A DNA stretch of 64,000 nucleotides from Flintibacter muris (GTDB lineage: Bacteria > Bacillota > Clostridia > Oscillospirales > Oscillospiraceae). The translations under genes and the position numbers were made by a program. The stretch's first letter is position 1; each line of letters starts with the position of its first letter. The DNA lies in assembly GCF_943192995.1 (NCBI RefSeq), contig NZ_CALPCP010000002.1, forward strand, positions 124,001 to 188,000. The letters are read 5' to 3'. A model generated the notes under the pieces. That model saw only the letters and a list, made by a program, of their open reading frames with translations. It was not told the DNA's origin and searched no databases. Of the stretch, positions 30,808 to 39,065 are shown one piece after another.

Positions 30808-31749
30808 TTATTTTTTAATTTCCATGTCCTGAATCAGGGGAGGCAGCTGAGAAATCATGTTGTCCATATCCTCAAACATTGCGCTCTTTGTAGTGCCCAG
30901 CTGGCTGGCATAATCAATGTGTTTGACCACTTCCTGGTACTGATCCTTGATCTGATCGAAGAACTGACACAGCAGCTGAAGCTCCTGCTGAGACTGCCCG
31001 ATTACGCCGACAATCCCGGTCTGAACTGACACAGCGCCCTCTGCGGCCTCTGTGATTTTCACAAAGCTGCCCTCCGTCTGGTTGACAATGCCCACGCCCT
31101 GGCCCAGGGTCTGCTGGGATGTGGAGATACTGTCGCTGAGCTCGTTGGCCCGAAGCTCCACCTCGTTTACTCCGCTGTCCACCTCGCCCGCCAGGTTCTT
31201 GATCTCTCCGGCCAGCTGTTTGACCTGCGCCGCCACCACCGCAAAGCTGCGGCCCTCGGCCCCCGCTCTGGCCGCCTCAATGGAGGCGTTGATGGCCAGA
31301 ATATTGGTCTGCTCTGCGATAGACACAATCTTGCCCAGCGTCTGCTGGATGCCCCGGATCGCGTTTTCCAGGAGGGAAAAGGTCTCCGCCATGGTTTCGT
31401 AGGACTGCTGCACCTGCATGGAGGTCTGGCCCAGAGCTTCCATCTGGTCCCGGGCCTCGGAAACCGCCTGGCCGATCTCTCCCCGCACCTGGCCAAACTG
31501 CTCCGCCGTCTCACTGATGCTGGAGAAGGACTGTCCCAGCTCCTGGAGCTTCATCTGGAACTGGTCTCCTCCCTCCAGAACGCCGGAGAAGGAGGAGCCC
31601 ACCTGACTCAGCTCCCAGAGGGAGTTGACCTCCTTTTTTACCAGCTCCCGCTGGTATTCTTTCAGACTTCCCGCAATATGCAGCACCGGATACAGGCTTT
31701 TTTCCTCCTGGACCAGCGCAGCCTGATGGTTTTTACGTTTGAACAGCAT
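30808..31749 (-). CDS. Soluble methyl-accepting chemotaxis protein-type signalling protein
   Basis: A 313-residue protein with no signal peptide or membrane helix. ATG 31749 follows AAAGGAGGG. Residues about 60-250 are a long coiled coil. The hairpin tip, [24 protein letters not shown], is the most conserved MCP signalling segment and binds CheA/CheW (written here as one motif of the family; residues near 158-180). The short basic N-terminus replaces a sensor domain, so it probably takes its signal from the FIST protein encoded 13 nt upstream. No che genes are in the window, and other outputs (for example c-di-GMP enzymes) are possible. Confidence 0.88.
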   Translation of the reverse strand: MLFKRKNHQAALVQEEKSLYPVLHIAGSLKEYQRELVKKEVNSLWELSQVGSSFSGVLEGGDQFQMKLQELGQSFSSISETAEQFGQVRGEIGQAVSEARDQMEALGQTSMQVQQSYETMAETFSLLENAIRGIQQTLGKIVSIAEQTNILAINASIEAARAGAEGRSFAVVAAQVKQLAGEIKNLAGEVDSGVNEVELRANELSDSISTSQQTLGQGVGIVNQTEGSFVKITEAAEGAVSVQTGIVGVIGQSQQELQLLCQFFDQIKDQYQEVVKHIDYASQLGTTKSAMFEDMDNMISQLPPLIQDMEIKK

Positions 31750-31762
31750 AAAATGCCCTCCT

Positions 31763-32740
31763 TTACTCAAAGACCACACAGGTCATAGACTGGTTGACAA
31801 AACGGTTGTTGTAGTGCTCGCCGTAGCCCACAAAACCGGCGTGGTTGCCCAGGGCCGCCATATCGCGCAGATAGTCCTGCATATACCCCTGTTCTGAAAA
31901 CAGCTTGTAGCGGAACAGGCAGTTGACAGAGAAGATGGCCGAACGGTGGGGGAAGTCATGGCAAATCTGCTGGATGGTTTCCCGGACGATAGCCCTGTAA
32001 TCGCCCAGCTCCAGAAGGATCAGCACGTCGGAGTCGTTCACCTGACGGAAGCAGGCCAGGGCGCTCCCCTTGACCTCCTTGATGGAAATGATGCAGGTGT
32101 CGTCCCCATTTACCTTGCCAAAGGGATTTTGGAAGGTCCGGGTGAGAATTTCCTCGTCTGTCACATGAAGGATATCCTGATAGACCTGCTTGGCACTTTT
32201 GCCGTTCAGGGCGCCCAAAACATAGTTGGCCCGGTCTGTATTGGAGGCCACAAAGCGGTAGTTGCCCAGCTGGTGATAGATATTCTCCTTGTATGTCCTC
32301 ACCCGGCCATTCTGGTTGCGCACCAGAGCGTAGGCCACTGCATCCTCATAAATCCGACCGTTGGCGGACACCTTTCCCTGGTCTCCGGTGCCGCCCACCA
32401 GCGAGATGCCCCGCTTGCGCAGCGCGGTATAGATGGTGGTCAGCACACAGGCGTCGTTGCCGGAGCAGAAGTCAATGCATACGGTATCCCGGTCTGTACC
32501 GCCCACTGTCTGCATGTCCCGCTCCAGGCGCTGTATGTATTTCACCGGCATGGTGGACGCATGTTCCAGTACGTTGGCGGCAGCGGTCACCCCCTCTGAA
32601 AAGGCAATGATCCCCACTCCGTGCTCCGCCACGCTGGTCTGGTAGCTCATTCCAATGCACCCAATGCTGGGTACGCCGGGGAAGCGCCGTTCCAACTCCG
32701 TCACATGCCTCTCAAATTGATCGGCGTTGGTTAATAGCAT
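31763..32740 (-). CDS. FIST-domain sensory protein (5' part interrupted, see 32741-32818)
   Basis: The longest uninterrupted frame encodes 325 residues from ATG 32740. It has a FIST N domain ([16 protein letters not shown]..., [21 protein letters not shown]) and a FIST C domain ([32 protein letters not shown]). FIST proteins are intracellular small-ligand sensors often coded beside MCPs or GGDEF/EAL proteins. ATG 32740 has no ribosome site, while a good site and start lie 26 codons upstream in the same frame, separated by one TAG. The functional product is therefore uncertain: amber read-through, internal initiation, or an inactivated gene. Confidence 0.8.
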   Translation of the reverse strand: MLLTNADQFERHVTELERRFPGVPSIGCIGMSYQTSVAEHGVGIIAFSEGVTAAANVLEHASTMPVKYIQRLERDMQTVGGTDRDTVCIDFCSGNDACVLTTIYTALRKRGISLVGGTGDQGKVSANGRIYEDAVAYALVRNQNGRVRTYKENIYHQLGNYRFVASNTDRANYVLGALNGKSAKQVYQDILHVTDEEILTRTFQNPFGKVNGDDTCIISIKEVKGSALACFRQVNDSDVLILLELGDYRAIVRETIQQICHDFPHRSAIFSVNCLFRYKLFSEQGYMQDYLRDMAALGNHAGFVGYGEHYNNRFVNQSMTCVVFE

Positions 32741-32818
32741 GATGAATTGGGGGTTATGCAGTCCCTGGAGCGCCTCATCCAGATTCCCCCGCTAGCTCAT
32801 ACCGTAAAATTGTCTCAT
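32741..32818 (-). other. Upstream FIST start region with in-frame TAG
   Basis: AAGGGGAC followed 8 nt later by ATG (32818-32816) opens the frame MRQFYGMS, then TAG (32794-32792), then RGNLDEALQGL and HNPQFI directly joined in frame to the FIST protein. The residues after the stop look like genuine FIST N-terminus (helix plus first strand), and the spacing and ribosome site are ideal, so the TAG looks like a recent nonsense change or a recoded codon rather than non-coding DNA. Confidence 0.7.
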
Positions 32819-32855
32819 GCTGTTGTCCCCTTCCCAATAATTTCAAATCTGGATT

Positions 32856-32884
32856 ATTATATGGTAAATTCCCCGGTCTGTCAA
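32856..32884 (-). promoter_or_regulatory. Consensus promoter of the FIST-MCP operon
   Basis: Minus strand TTGACA (32884-32879), 17-nt spacer, TATAAT (32861-32856): a perfect sigma-A consensus. The leader is only about 30 nt, leading straight to the ATG at 32818. Confidence 0.88.
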
Positions 32885-32894
32885 TATTTTCACA

Positions 32895-32985
32895 CTGTAT
32901 TTGTGGGACGGGAGGACTTGGCCTGCCGCTGGTTAGAAATTTTTTCCAACGGCACAACCTACAGCGCCGAAATTGATTTCTGTGG
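32895..32985. repeat. R3 repeat, decayed copy
   Basis: GTGGGACGGGAGGACTTGGCCTGCCGCTGGTTAG and the end GAAATTGATTTCTGTGG parallel the R3 element at 41456-41587 (listed in short pieces). The left terminus is lost. It abuts an R1 copy. Confidence 0.55.
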
Positions 32986-32987
32986 GC

Positions 32988-33077
32988 TATTGCAGGCTTC
33001 AAAATTGCTGATACCAGCTCTGCAGGGGCGGCCTGTGGCCGCCCCTACATATACCTGCAAAACTGGCGATTACTATA
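32988..33077. mobile_element. R1 MITE-like element, degenerate ends
   Basis: Left end TATTGCAGGCTTCAAAATTGC, core GCAGGGGCGGCCTGTGGCC and right end GGCGATTACTATA resemble intact R1 copies with several mismatches in both terminal repeats. Length 90 bp, non-coding. Confidence 0.65.
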
Positions 33078-33146
33078 AAAATGGCTTTCGGGTTGGCAGC
33101 TTGGCACATCCTTCCGCTCATTTCACATAGAATGGCAGGAGAGGGG

Positions 33147-33719
33147 GTGGAGACTGTGGCGGAACAGATGTCAATGCGCGGGGGAGGCACCCTGACCATG
33201 TATCAGGACGGCCCCAGAGTCCACATGGAGGCGGAGCGTCCGTCTGACGGCAGGGGACTATATAAGGTATGGCTCCACGGTGACCGGGGGGGCAAGCTTC
33301 TTCTGGGCACCCTGGCTCCTGAGGGCGGGGCGCTGCGTCTGCGGCGCACATTGTCTATCGGGACGCTGGAGCGGGCCGGCTGCTGGCCCCAGTTCTGGGC
33401 GGAAGCCCCCCTGGCGTTTGCCTTCTCCGGACAGTCTGATGGCCGCTGGTACTGCGAGCAGCATCCGGACCGACTGGTGGCCGACCCCATTTTAAAGGAG
33501 CGATGCGCAGGCGCTATGCTGTGCAGAAAAGGGGAGGGGGCTTTTTCTCTGGCCGTCCCCTTTCGCACCGACCGCCCTGTACAGCTGCCCACCTTGTTCT
33601 GCCTGTCCCGGGTGGAGCGCTGGAACGGACAGCTCCATTTGGTTTGGGATTTCGACTCCAAGGGCCAGCCGGTCGTTCCGCATAAAAAGGAAGAATCCGG
33701 ACAGAATAACTGCCAGTAA
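33147..33719 (+). CDS. Uncharacterised protein beside spore-coat genes
   Basis: A protein of about 190 residues that I do not recognise. Starts are possible at ATG 33132, GTG 33147 (5 nt after AGGAG, preferred) and GTG 33156. It opens with a basic/beta-rich domain (MSMRGGGTLTMYQDGPRVHMEAERP) and GLYKVWLHGDRGGKLLLGTLAPEGG, followed by ERAGCWP, a middle part rich in Cys/Trp/Phe, and a short Lys-rich tail. No signal peptide or membrane segment. It precedes two short coat-type genes on the same strand with a 34-nt gap, so a sporulation role is possible but unproven. Confidence 0.7.
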   Translation: METVAEQMSMRGGGTLTMYQDGPRVHMEAERPSDGRGLYKVWLHGDRGGKLLLGTLAPEGGALRLRRTLSIGTLERAGCWPQFWAEAPLAFAFSGQSDGRWYCEQHPDRLVADPILKERCAGAMLCRKGEGAFSLAVPFRTDRPVQLPTLFCLSRVERWNGQLHLVWDFDSKGQPVVPHKKEESGQNNCQ

Positions 33720-33753
33720 CGGGGGCTCCCCCGCTTTGAAAGGAGGCAGTTTT

Positions 33754-33939
33754 ATGCCCAATCTGACCACCGAGGAACTTCATGCCCTGTCTGACCAGCT
33801 GGACTTTGAAAGGGTGCTCCACTGCAAGTACCTGTCCGCCGTCCAGGAGAGCCAGGACCAGGAACTGAAAACCAAGTTTCAGTCCTGCGCCGCCCAGCAC
33901 CTGAACAACTACAACACTCTGCTGAACCATCTGCGCTGA
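33754..33939 (+). CDS. Small acidic/helical protein, possible spore-coat partner
   Basis: A 61-residue protein starting MPNLTTEELHALSDQLDFE; ATG 33754 follows AAAGGAGG. It is predicted helical, Gln- and Asn-rich (QESQDQELKTKFQSCAAQHL, NNYNTLLNHL). It resembles small CotF-associated coat proteins of Clostridia in size, composition and gene position, 16 nt upstream of the CotF-type gene. No membrane or export signal. Confidence 0.65.
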   Translation: MPNLTTEELHALSDQLDFERVLHCKYLSAVQESQDQELKTKFQSCAAQHLNNYNTLLNHLR

Positions 33940-33955
33940 CAAAGGAGGATCACCT

Positions 33956-34213
33956 ATGAACGATCAGGAACGAATGACCGATTTTATTTGCAGTGAAAAG
34001 AAGATGACATCCAACTACAACACCTATGCCTCCGAGTGCGTCAACATGGCCCTGCGGGACGATTTTCTCAACATCCTCAACCAGAGCCACCAGACCCAGA
34101 GCGATCTGTTCCGCATGGCCCAGACCAAGGGCTGGTATCAGGTGGAGCAGGCTCCCAAGAGCAAGGTCAGCCAGGCGTATACCAAGTTCTCCAATCAACA
34201 GCCTACAGCGTGA
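33956..34213 (+). CDS. CotF-family spore coat protein
   Basis: An 85-residue protein starting MNDQERMTDFICSEKKMTSNYN. The segment after it, YASECVNMALRDDFLNILNQ and a tail GWYQVEQAPKSKVSQAY, matches the CotF/coat F family (PF07875), ferritin-like four-helix coat components. A strong AAAGGAGG ribosome site precedes it. It probably forms an operon with the preceding small gene and ends at a strong terminator. Its presence fits the nearby spo0A in a spore-former. Confidence 0.85.
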   Translation: MNDQERMTDFICSEKKMTSNYNTYASECVNMALRDDFLNILNQSHQTQSDLFRMAQTKGWYQVEQAPKSKVSQAYTKFSNQQPTA

Positions 34214-34218
34214 CCGCA

Positions 34219-34265
34219 CCGGGGCGGAGCGCCTATCAAAGGACGCTCCGCCCGGAAAATTTTTG
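34219..34265 (+). terminator. Terminator after the CotF-type gene
   Basis: CCGGGGCGGAGCG and CGCTCCGCCCGG form a long GC stem (one bulge) followed by AAAATTTTTG. Confidence 0.85.
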
Positions 34266-34284
34266 TCCTGTGATTTTGCGAACG

Positions 34285-34456
34285 CTACATATTCTCCTGC
34301 GGCCTCAACGGACCATAGAAGCAGGACGCGGTTGCACCGCCATCAATCAGAAAATCCGCGCCAGTGATAAACGCTCCCTTTTGGCTCATCAGCAGTTCAT
34401 CCGCCGCATTGACCAGCATTGTCACTGCACCGTATTTCTGCCCTTCTCCAATAAGA
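34285..34456 (-). pseudogene. Short-chain dehydrogenase/reductase, C-terminal remnant
   Basis: The minus strand encodes, ending in TAG at 34285-34287, EGQKYGAVTMLVNAADELL, then MSQKGAFITGADFLIDGGAT and ASCFYGPLRPQENM. The ITGADFLIDGGAT piece is the conserved C-terminal strand and loop of SDR enzymes. Only about 55 residues remain and no Rossmann N-terminus is present, so it is a decayed gene end, flanked by a coat-gene terminator and an R1 element. Confidence 0.75.
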
Positions 34457-34563
34457 GGAGCAGTATATCAGTTAAAGCAGAGTTTAAGTCAAGTGTTTTC
34501 CGCAGCGGAAAAATGGACAAGGCCCTTGCCGGATCACGTTTTGGATCATCTGGGCCTGGGGTA

Positions 34564-34664
34564 TTATAGCAATCACCAGAATTGCTGCCATTTGCAGGGG
34601 CGGCCTTTGGCCGCCCGCCCGTCACAGACAGAGCCGGTGTCAGCAATTTTGAAGTTTGCTATAA
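34564..34664. mobile_element. R1 MITE-like element, complete
   Basis: 101 bp with terminal inverted repeats: TTATAGCAATCACCAGAATTG at the left, and CAATTTTGAAGTTTGCTATAA at the right (reverse complement with few mismatches). The core is GCAGGGGCGGCCTTTGGCC. No ORF. It ends exactly where the -35 box of the ROK-like gene begins. Confidence 0.8.
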
Positions 34665-34693
34665 TTGACCGCAGGAGCGCCTCGTGGTACAAT
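34665..34693 (+). promoter_or_regulatory. Promoter of the ROK-like gene, flush with R1
   Basis: TTGACC (34665-34670), 17-nt spacer and TACAAT (34688-34693). The -35 box directly follows the last base of the R1 terminal repeat. Confidence 0.7.
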
Positions 34694-34714
34694 TCCGGAA
34701 AAGGAGTGACCAAT

Positions 34715-36478
34715 ATGATAAAAGGATTTCTTCAACAGGCCGCAAGGGATGAGAACGTGTATATCACCGATGTCCGTCAGGCCTTTCAGGCCCAAGGGAG
34801 TCGCCCATTCCATCTGCACATCACCCTCTACGACCGGTCTGTTCGGGTCTTTGCCCTCCAGCTGCCTGAGACGGCGGGAGAGGACGAGGAAAGGTTTGTG
34901 GCAGAGTATATCTATGCCAGTATCTACAATCTGCTGTCCGCTCTGGGGGGGCTTCGGATGGATATTTATCTGAACCGGGCCGACGAAGGGGCGGCGGAAC
35001 TGGCGGAAAGCCTGGACCTGGTCTTCCAGCTGGACCTGAGCAAGACCGCCCGAACCGGCTATGGCAAGTGCCTCAACGTGAACGAGCGTGTTCTGACTGC
35101 CCTGTTCGGCGGGGAGGAGCGCTTTGCCTTCGGCATCCACAGTGTAGAGGAGGAGCCGGCTGTGGAGCCCCCCAGAGCGGTTTGCGGACAGCCGGTCTTT
35201 GCCCGTCTGCCCGCCCTGACAAGAGGAAAAATGGTACTGGGCATGGACATCGGGGGCACCGATGTGAAACTGGCCGTCAGTGTGGACGGGCAGCTGGCCC
35301 TGTGCAAGGAATTTGACTGGTTTCCCGCCTCCTGCACTCTGGCGGAGGAGATCACCGGGCCGCTGCTGCTGCTGACCCGGCTGCTTCGTGCTGCGGGCAG
35401 CCTGTACTGGGCTGGCCGGGAGCCTGAAATTGACCGGGCCGCCTTGCACAGAGGGGCCGCGATTGAGGAAATGGAGCGAGGCGTCCAGCAGATGGAGCGG
35501 GCGGCGGGTAGCTGTCTGCGGAATTTTGATGCCATTGGTCTGTGCTTCCCGGATGTAGTCATCCGGAACCGCATTGTGGGGGGCGAGACCCACAAGACCT
35601 TAGGGCTGCAAAACAATACCAGCCTGTGCTACGAGGAGCAGTTTGCCAAAATCACCGCTTTGAATGACGCCCTGGCCGTCTATGTGGTGGAGGGCGGTCC
35701 GGTGATGAACACCAACGACGGCCCTATGGCCGCCTTTGCCGCTGCGGTAGAGCAGGCGGCGGCGGGCGGGGACCTGTCTAAAGGTTTTTTTGCCCACACG
35801 CTGGGCACCGATCTGGGCACCGGGTGGGTGTGCCCCGACGGCTCTATCCCTGAAATTCCTTTGGAGGTGTACAATTTTATAATTGACCTGGGCAGCGGCA
35901 CTCAGCAGGACTTTTCCGCGGAGGATGTTCGCAGTGTGCGCAGCTTTAACACAGGACTTCCAGGCGCCCTCCAGCGGTATACGGGACAGTCGGGCGTGTT
36001 CCGTCTGGCGGCCAGACGACTGCCTGAACAGGCGCCAAAGCTGTGGGAGGCCCTCTTGGAGGAGGGACTCTTCCGCTGGAAGGGGGATACGCTGGAGGTC
36101 CCCTCAGAACCGGAAGATATGCGCAAGGCCTGCCTGGAGCGCTGTATGGAGCTGGCTGCCGGAGAAGAGCCGGTGTGTGAGGAGATTTTCCGGACGGTGG
36201 GTGAGTATCTGGCCGTTACCTGGCGGGAGACGGAGTATATCCTGCGGCCCGAGACCAAAGACCGCACGCTCTTTGGCCGGCTTGTCAAGCTGCCCGCCTG
36301 CTTCCGGCTGCTGTGTGAGGGGGCCGCCCGCCGGGAGCCCGCCTTGCGGCAGTACGCCGCCAGCGGCGCGCTGGCTAACACCGCCCTGATGAAGCAGCTG
36401 GATGCCCATCCGGACTACACTGTGGCCCAGTTCGCCCAGGCCGTGGGCGCTGTCTATTACAGCTGTCTGGGGCTCTGA
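34715..36478 (+). CDS. ROK-like protein with N-terminal extension
   Basis: A 587-residue cytoplasmic protein from ATG 34715 (AAAGGAGTG site). After an unfamiliar N-terminal domain of about 170 residues (DVRQAFQAQGSRPFHLHITL..., LDLVFQLDLSKTARTG), it has an ASKHA phosphate-1 loop MVLGMDIGGTDVKLAV near residue 174. Later come IGLCFPDVVIRN and HTLGTDLGTGWV, as in ROK sugar kinases. Typical ROK proteins have about 300 residues, so the extra N-terminus and a long C-terminal helical part set it apart. The ROK zinc site CxCGxxGC is not present. Sugar kinase activity is possible; substrate unknown. Confidence 0.75.
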   Translation: MIKGFLQQAARDENVYITDVRQAFQAQGSRPFHLHITLYDRSVRVFALQLPETAGEDEERFVAEYIYASIYNLLSALGGLRMDIYLNRADEGAAELAESLDLVFQLDLSKTARTGYGKCLNVNERVLTALFGGEERFAFGIHSVEEEPAVEPPRAVCGQPVFARLPALTRGKMVLGMDIGGTDVKLAVSVDGQLALCKEFDWFPASCTLAEEITGPLLLLTRLLRAAGSLYWAGREPEIDRAALHRGAAIEEMERGVQQMERAAGSCLRNFDAIGLCFPDVVIRNRIVGGETHKTLGLQNNTSLCYEEQFAKITALNDALAVYVVEGGPVMNTNDGPMAAFAAAVEQAAAGGDLSKGFFAHTLGTDLGTGWVCPDGSIPEIPLEVYNFIIDLGSGTQQDFSAEDVRSVRSFNTGLPGALQRYTGQSGVFRLAARRLPEQAPKLWEALLEEGLFRWKGDTLEVPSEPEDMRKACLERCMELAAGEEPVCEEIFRTVGEYLAVTWRETEYILRPETKDRTLFGRLVKLPACFRLLCEGAARREPALRQYAASGALANTALMKQLDAHPDYTVAQFAQAVGAVYYSCLGL

Positions 36479-36594
36479 CTCCGGAGTATAAATGAAGGCT
36501 GCCCTAACATATGACTTGAAAGTTGACATCAGCTGCAAAAATTGGAAAAAGCAGGGGGCTGGGGATTGACCTGACCGGAAGCGGATGTATAATA

Positions 36595-36734
36595 TATAGC
36601 AAATTTCAAAATTGCTGACACTGGAGCTGTAGGGGCGGCCTGTGGCCGCCCGCAGAAACAAACAGGTCTGCCTGTGACAGACGGGCGGCCAAAGGCCGCC
36701 CCTGCATATGGCAGCAAATCTAATGATTGCTATA
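36595..36734. mobile_element. R1 MITE-like element, complete, long form
   Basis: 140 bp bounded by TATAGCAAATTTCAAAATTGC and its imperfect inverse GCAAATCTAATGATTGCTATA. It has two facing palindromes: GTAGGGGCGGCCTGTGGCC at the left and GGCCAAAGGCCGCCCCTGC at the right. Non-coding; lies between the ROK-like gene and hisD and provides hisD's immediate upstream DNA. Confidence 0.82.
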
Positions 36735-36759
36735 GGTGAAGAAAAAGGAGGTTATTCCA

Positions 36760-38025
36760 ATGGAATATTTAAAAAAAGCGGCAGTCCGTCCCGCCGGGGA
36801 GGCGGGGGAGTGCGGCAGGCGGGTGGCTGAAATCATCCAAAATATCCGTACCCGCGGCGACAGCGCCATGGTGGAGTACAACACCCGTTTTGACGGCAAT
36901 AACCGCACCGCCCTGCGGGTCACCCGGGAGGAGATTGACGCGGCCTATGGGCAAATGACCAGTCAAGAGCTGGACGACCTGCGCCAGGCCGCCGGCCATA
37001 TCCGCAAATTTGCCCTGGCACAGAAGGAGTGCATCAGGCCGCTGGACGGCTTCGCCAACGTGGACGGCTCCGTTCTGGGGCACCGGATCATCCCGGTCAG
37101 CTCCTGCGGCTGTTATGTCCCCGGGGGCTCCTACCCCCTGTTTTCCACCGCGCTGATGCTCATCATCCCCGCCAAGGCGGCGGGAGTGGGCCGGGTGGCG
37201 GCCTGCGCCCCGGCGGTGAAGGGGACTGCCTCCATCCACTACAAAACCCTGGTGGCCATGGACATCGCCGGCGCGGACGAGATCTATGCGGCCGGGGGTG
37301 CCCAGGCTGTCGCCGCCTTGGCCTATGGCACGGAGCAGATCAAGGCGGTGGACATGATTGTCGGCCCCGGCAACCAATATGTGGCTGAGGCCAAGCGCCA
37401 GTGCTACGGTCAGGTGGGGATTGACTTTTTCGCCGGTCCCAGCGAGGTGCTGGCCATTGCCGACAACAGCGCCGACCCCCGCATTCTGGCCGCCGATATG
37501 CTGGCCCAGTCGGAGCACGACCGGCTGGCCAAGGGCGTTCTGGTCACCACCAGCCGCTCCCTGGGGGAGGCTGTCATGCAGGTGGTCCAGGAGCAGCTGG
37601 ACACCCTGGAGACCCAGGAAATTGCCAGGGCCTCCTGGGATCGCTACGGGGAGGTCATCCTGGCCGAAAGTCTGGACGAGGCGGCGGCTATTGCCAACGA
37701 CTACGCCCCGGAACATCTGGAGGTCATTGTGGACGACGAGAGCATCCTGCCAAAGCTGGTCAACTTCGGCTCACTGTTTATCGGACAGGAGACCGGCGAG
37801 GTCTTTGGCGATTACGCCTCCGGCACCAACCACACGCTGCCCACCGTCCGGGCCGCCCGGTACACCGGCGGCGTATGGGTGGGCACCTTTTTAAAGGTAT
37901 GTACCTACCAGCGCTATCAGCCCGAAGCTATGCGGGAAATTGCCCCGCTTGTCTCCCGCATGGCCTGCGGCGAAGGACTGGCCGCCCACGCCAGAGCTGC
38001 GGACATCCGGATGCAGCTGCTGTAA
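36760..38025 (+). CDS. hisD: Histidinol dehydrogenase
   Basis: A 421-residue enzyme that oxidises L-histidinol to L-histidine in two NAD-dependent steps. It contains [43 protein letters not shown], the zinc-binding [10 protein letters not shown] and AQSEHDRLA regions, and EHLEVI and GTNHTLPT at the C-terminal half. ATG 36760 follows AAGGAGG; the GTG at 36736 is ahead of the site. No other his gene is adjacent, so it is an orphan copy. Relatives outside his operons can act on other amino alcohols; the standard reaction remains likely. Confidence 0.92.
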   Translation: MEYLKKAAVRPAGEAGECGRRVAEIIQNIRTRGDSAMVEYNTRFDGNNRTALRVTREEIDAAYGQMTSQELDDLRQAAGHIRKFALAQKECIRPLDGFANVDGSVLGHRIIPVSSCGCYVPGGSYPLFSTALMLIIPAKAAGVGRVAACAPAVKGTASIHYKTLVAMDIAGADEIYAAGGAQAVAALAYGTEQIKAVDMIVGPGNQYVAEAKRQCYGQVGIDFFAGPSEVLAIADNSADPRILAADMLAQSEHDRLAKGVLVTTSRSLGEAVMQVVQEQLDTLETQEIARASWDRYGEVILAESLDEAAAIANDYAPEHLEVIVDDESILPKLVNFGSLFIGQETGEVFGDYASGTNHTLPTVRAARYTGGVWVGTFLKVCTYQRYQPEAMREIAPLVSRMACGEGLAAHARAADIRMQLL

Positions 38026-38040
38026 TCCCGTCTGACAGGC

Positions 38041-38069
38041 TTCGACAGGGGCCGTCAGCCCCTTCGACA
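38041..38069 (+). promoter_or_regulatory. Paired Spo0A boxes
   Basis: Two exact TTCGACA sequences (complement of the 0A box TGTCGAA) at 38041-38047 and 38063-38069, 22 bp apart, about two helical turns, 120-145 bp upstream of the spo0A promoter. They suggest autoregulation. AGGGGC-CGTCA-GCCCCT lies between them. Confidence 0.55.
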
Positions 38070-38185
38070 GGGCATAGGTATCCAGACGGGCGGCAAAGGC
38101 CCGCATTTTCGAAGATAAGTTGTATATATGTAGAAAAATGGTCGAAAATGCTGATAAAAAGTGCCATAAAATCTGAAAAAATGAC

Positions 38186-38214
38186 TTGCATAATTCGCTG
38201 TTATATGATAAATT
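38186..38214 (+). promoter_or_regulatory. Promoter of spo0A
   Basis: TTGCAT (38186-38191), 17-nt spacer and TAAATT (38209-38214). A GGTCGAAA site (one mismatch to a 0A box) lies just downstream at 38226. Confidence 0.6.
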
Positions 38215-38303
38215 GTAAGCGGCCGGTCGAAATGTACCGTGAATGCGCTAGTCGGGAACTTTTACCGGTCATCACAGATTTTTATGAAAGGAAGCGTAAA
38301 TGT

Positions 38304-39065
38304 ATGGAAAGCACAAAACGAATTGTGGTGGCCGATACAGGGACAGAGTTTAGAAAGAACCTGATCCGGGCGCTGTCGGAAGAGTCAGACTTTCAGATTG
38401 TCGGCGAAACCGGAGACGGTGCGGAACTGATGCGCATTGTGCAGAAGAGCCAGCCCGACGCCGTGGTTATGGACATGGTACTCACCGGCGGGATGGACGG
38501 CATGGATGTGCTGGATGCTGTTTCCAAATTGCAGAACCGGCCCAAAGTGCTGATTCTCTCCAGCTATATCAAGGGAAATGTGGTGGATGCCGCGGCGGCC
38601 AAAGGGGCGGATTTCTTTGTCACCAAGCCCTGCCGGGTCACGTCGGTGGGAGAGCGGCTGAGACAGGTGATGACACCCAGCGGCTCGGAGCCGGAGGTGG
38701 ATCAAAACGCCAGCTTGGAGAGCCAGGTCACCGCCATCATCCACGAGGTGGGGGTTCCGGCCCATATCAAGGGCTACCAGTATCTGAGAGAGGCCATTAT
38801 CATTGCCGTCAACGATATGGATGTGATCAACGCGGTGACCAAGGTGCTCTACCCCGAGGTGGCCAAGCGGTTTAATACCACGCCCAGCCGGGTGGAGCGG
38901 GCCATCCGTCACGCCATTGAGGTGGCCTGGGACCGGGGTGACCTGGAGACGCTGCAAAAGTATTTTGGCTATACCGTCTCCAACGCCAAGGGAAAGCCCA
39001 CCAACAGCGAGTTTATCGCCATGATTGCCGATCGGCTTCAGCTGGCCCGGCGGAAAGTACTGTAA
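38304..39065 (+). CDS. spo0A: Sporulation master regulator Spo0A
   Basis: A 253-residue response regulator. The receiver domain has the phospho-acceptor Asp57 (VVMDMVL), Thr/Ser SS after LIL and Lys in VTKPC. The second residue of the usual acidic pair is Thr (VVADTG), which is unusual and could affect magnesium binding. The Spo0A_C domain holds [20 protein letters not shown] and the recognition helix [15 protein letters not shown]. It activates entry into sporulation and controls transition-state genes. ATG 38304 (site AAAGGAAG) is chosen; the frame extends upstream without a start signal. Paired 0A boxes upstream suggest autoregulation. Confidence 0.96.
   Translation: MESTKRIVVADTGTEFRKNLIRALSEESDFQIVGETGDGAELMRIVQKSQPDAVVMDMVLTGGMDGMDVLDAVSKLQNRPKVLILSSYIKGNVVDAAAAKGADFFVTKPCRVTSVGERLRQVMTPSGSEPEVDQNASLESQVTAIIHEVGVPAHIKGYQYLREAIIIAVNDMDVINAVTKVLYPEVAKRFNTTPSRVERAIRHAIEVAWDRGDLETLQKYFGYTVSNAKGKPTNSEFIAMIADRLQLARRKVL

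Noticed and set aside
32741-32818. Selenocysteine recoding of the FIST stop
   Set aside because: The codon is TAG, not TGA, and no SECIS-like hairpin follows at the required distance; left open as amber nonsense or suppression.
37891-38303. Extended open frame upstream of Spo0A (start at 37875)
   Set aside because: It overlaps hisD in another frame and the spo0A promoter; ATG 38304 has the ribosome site and the family N-terminus.
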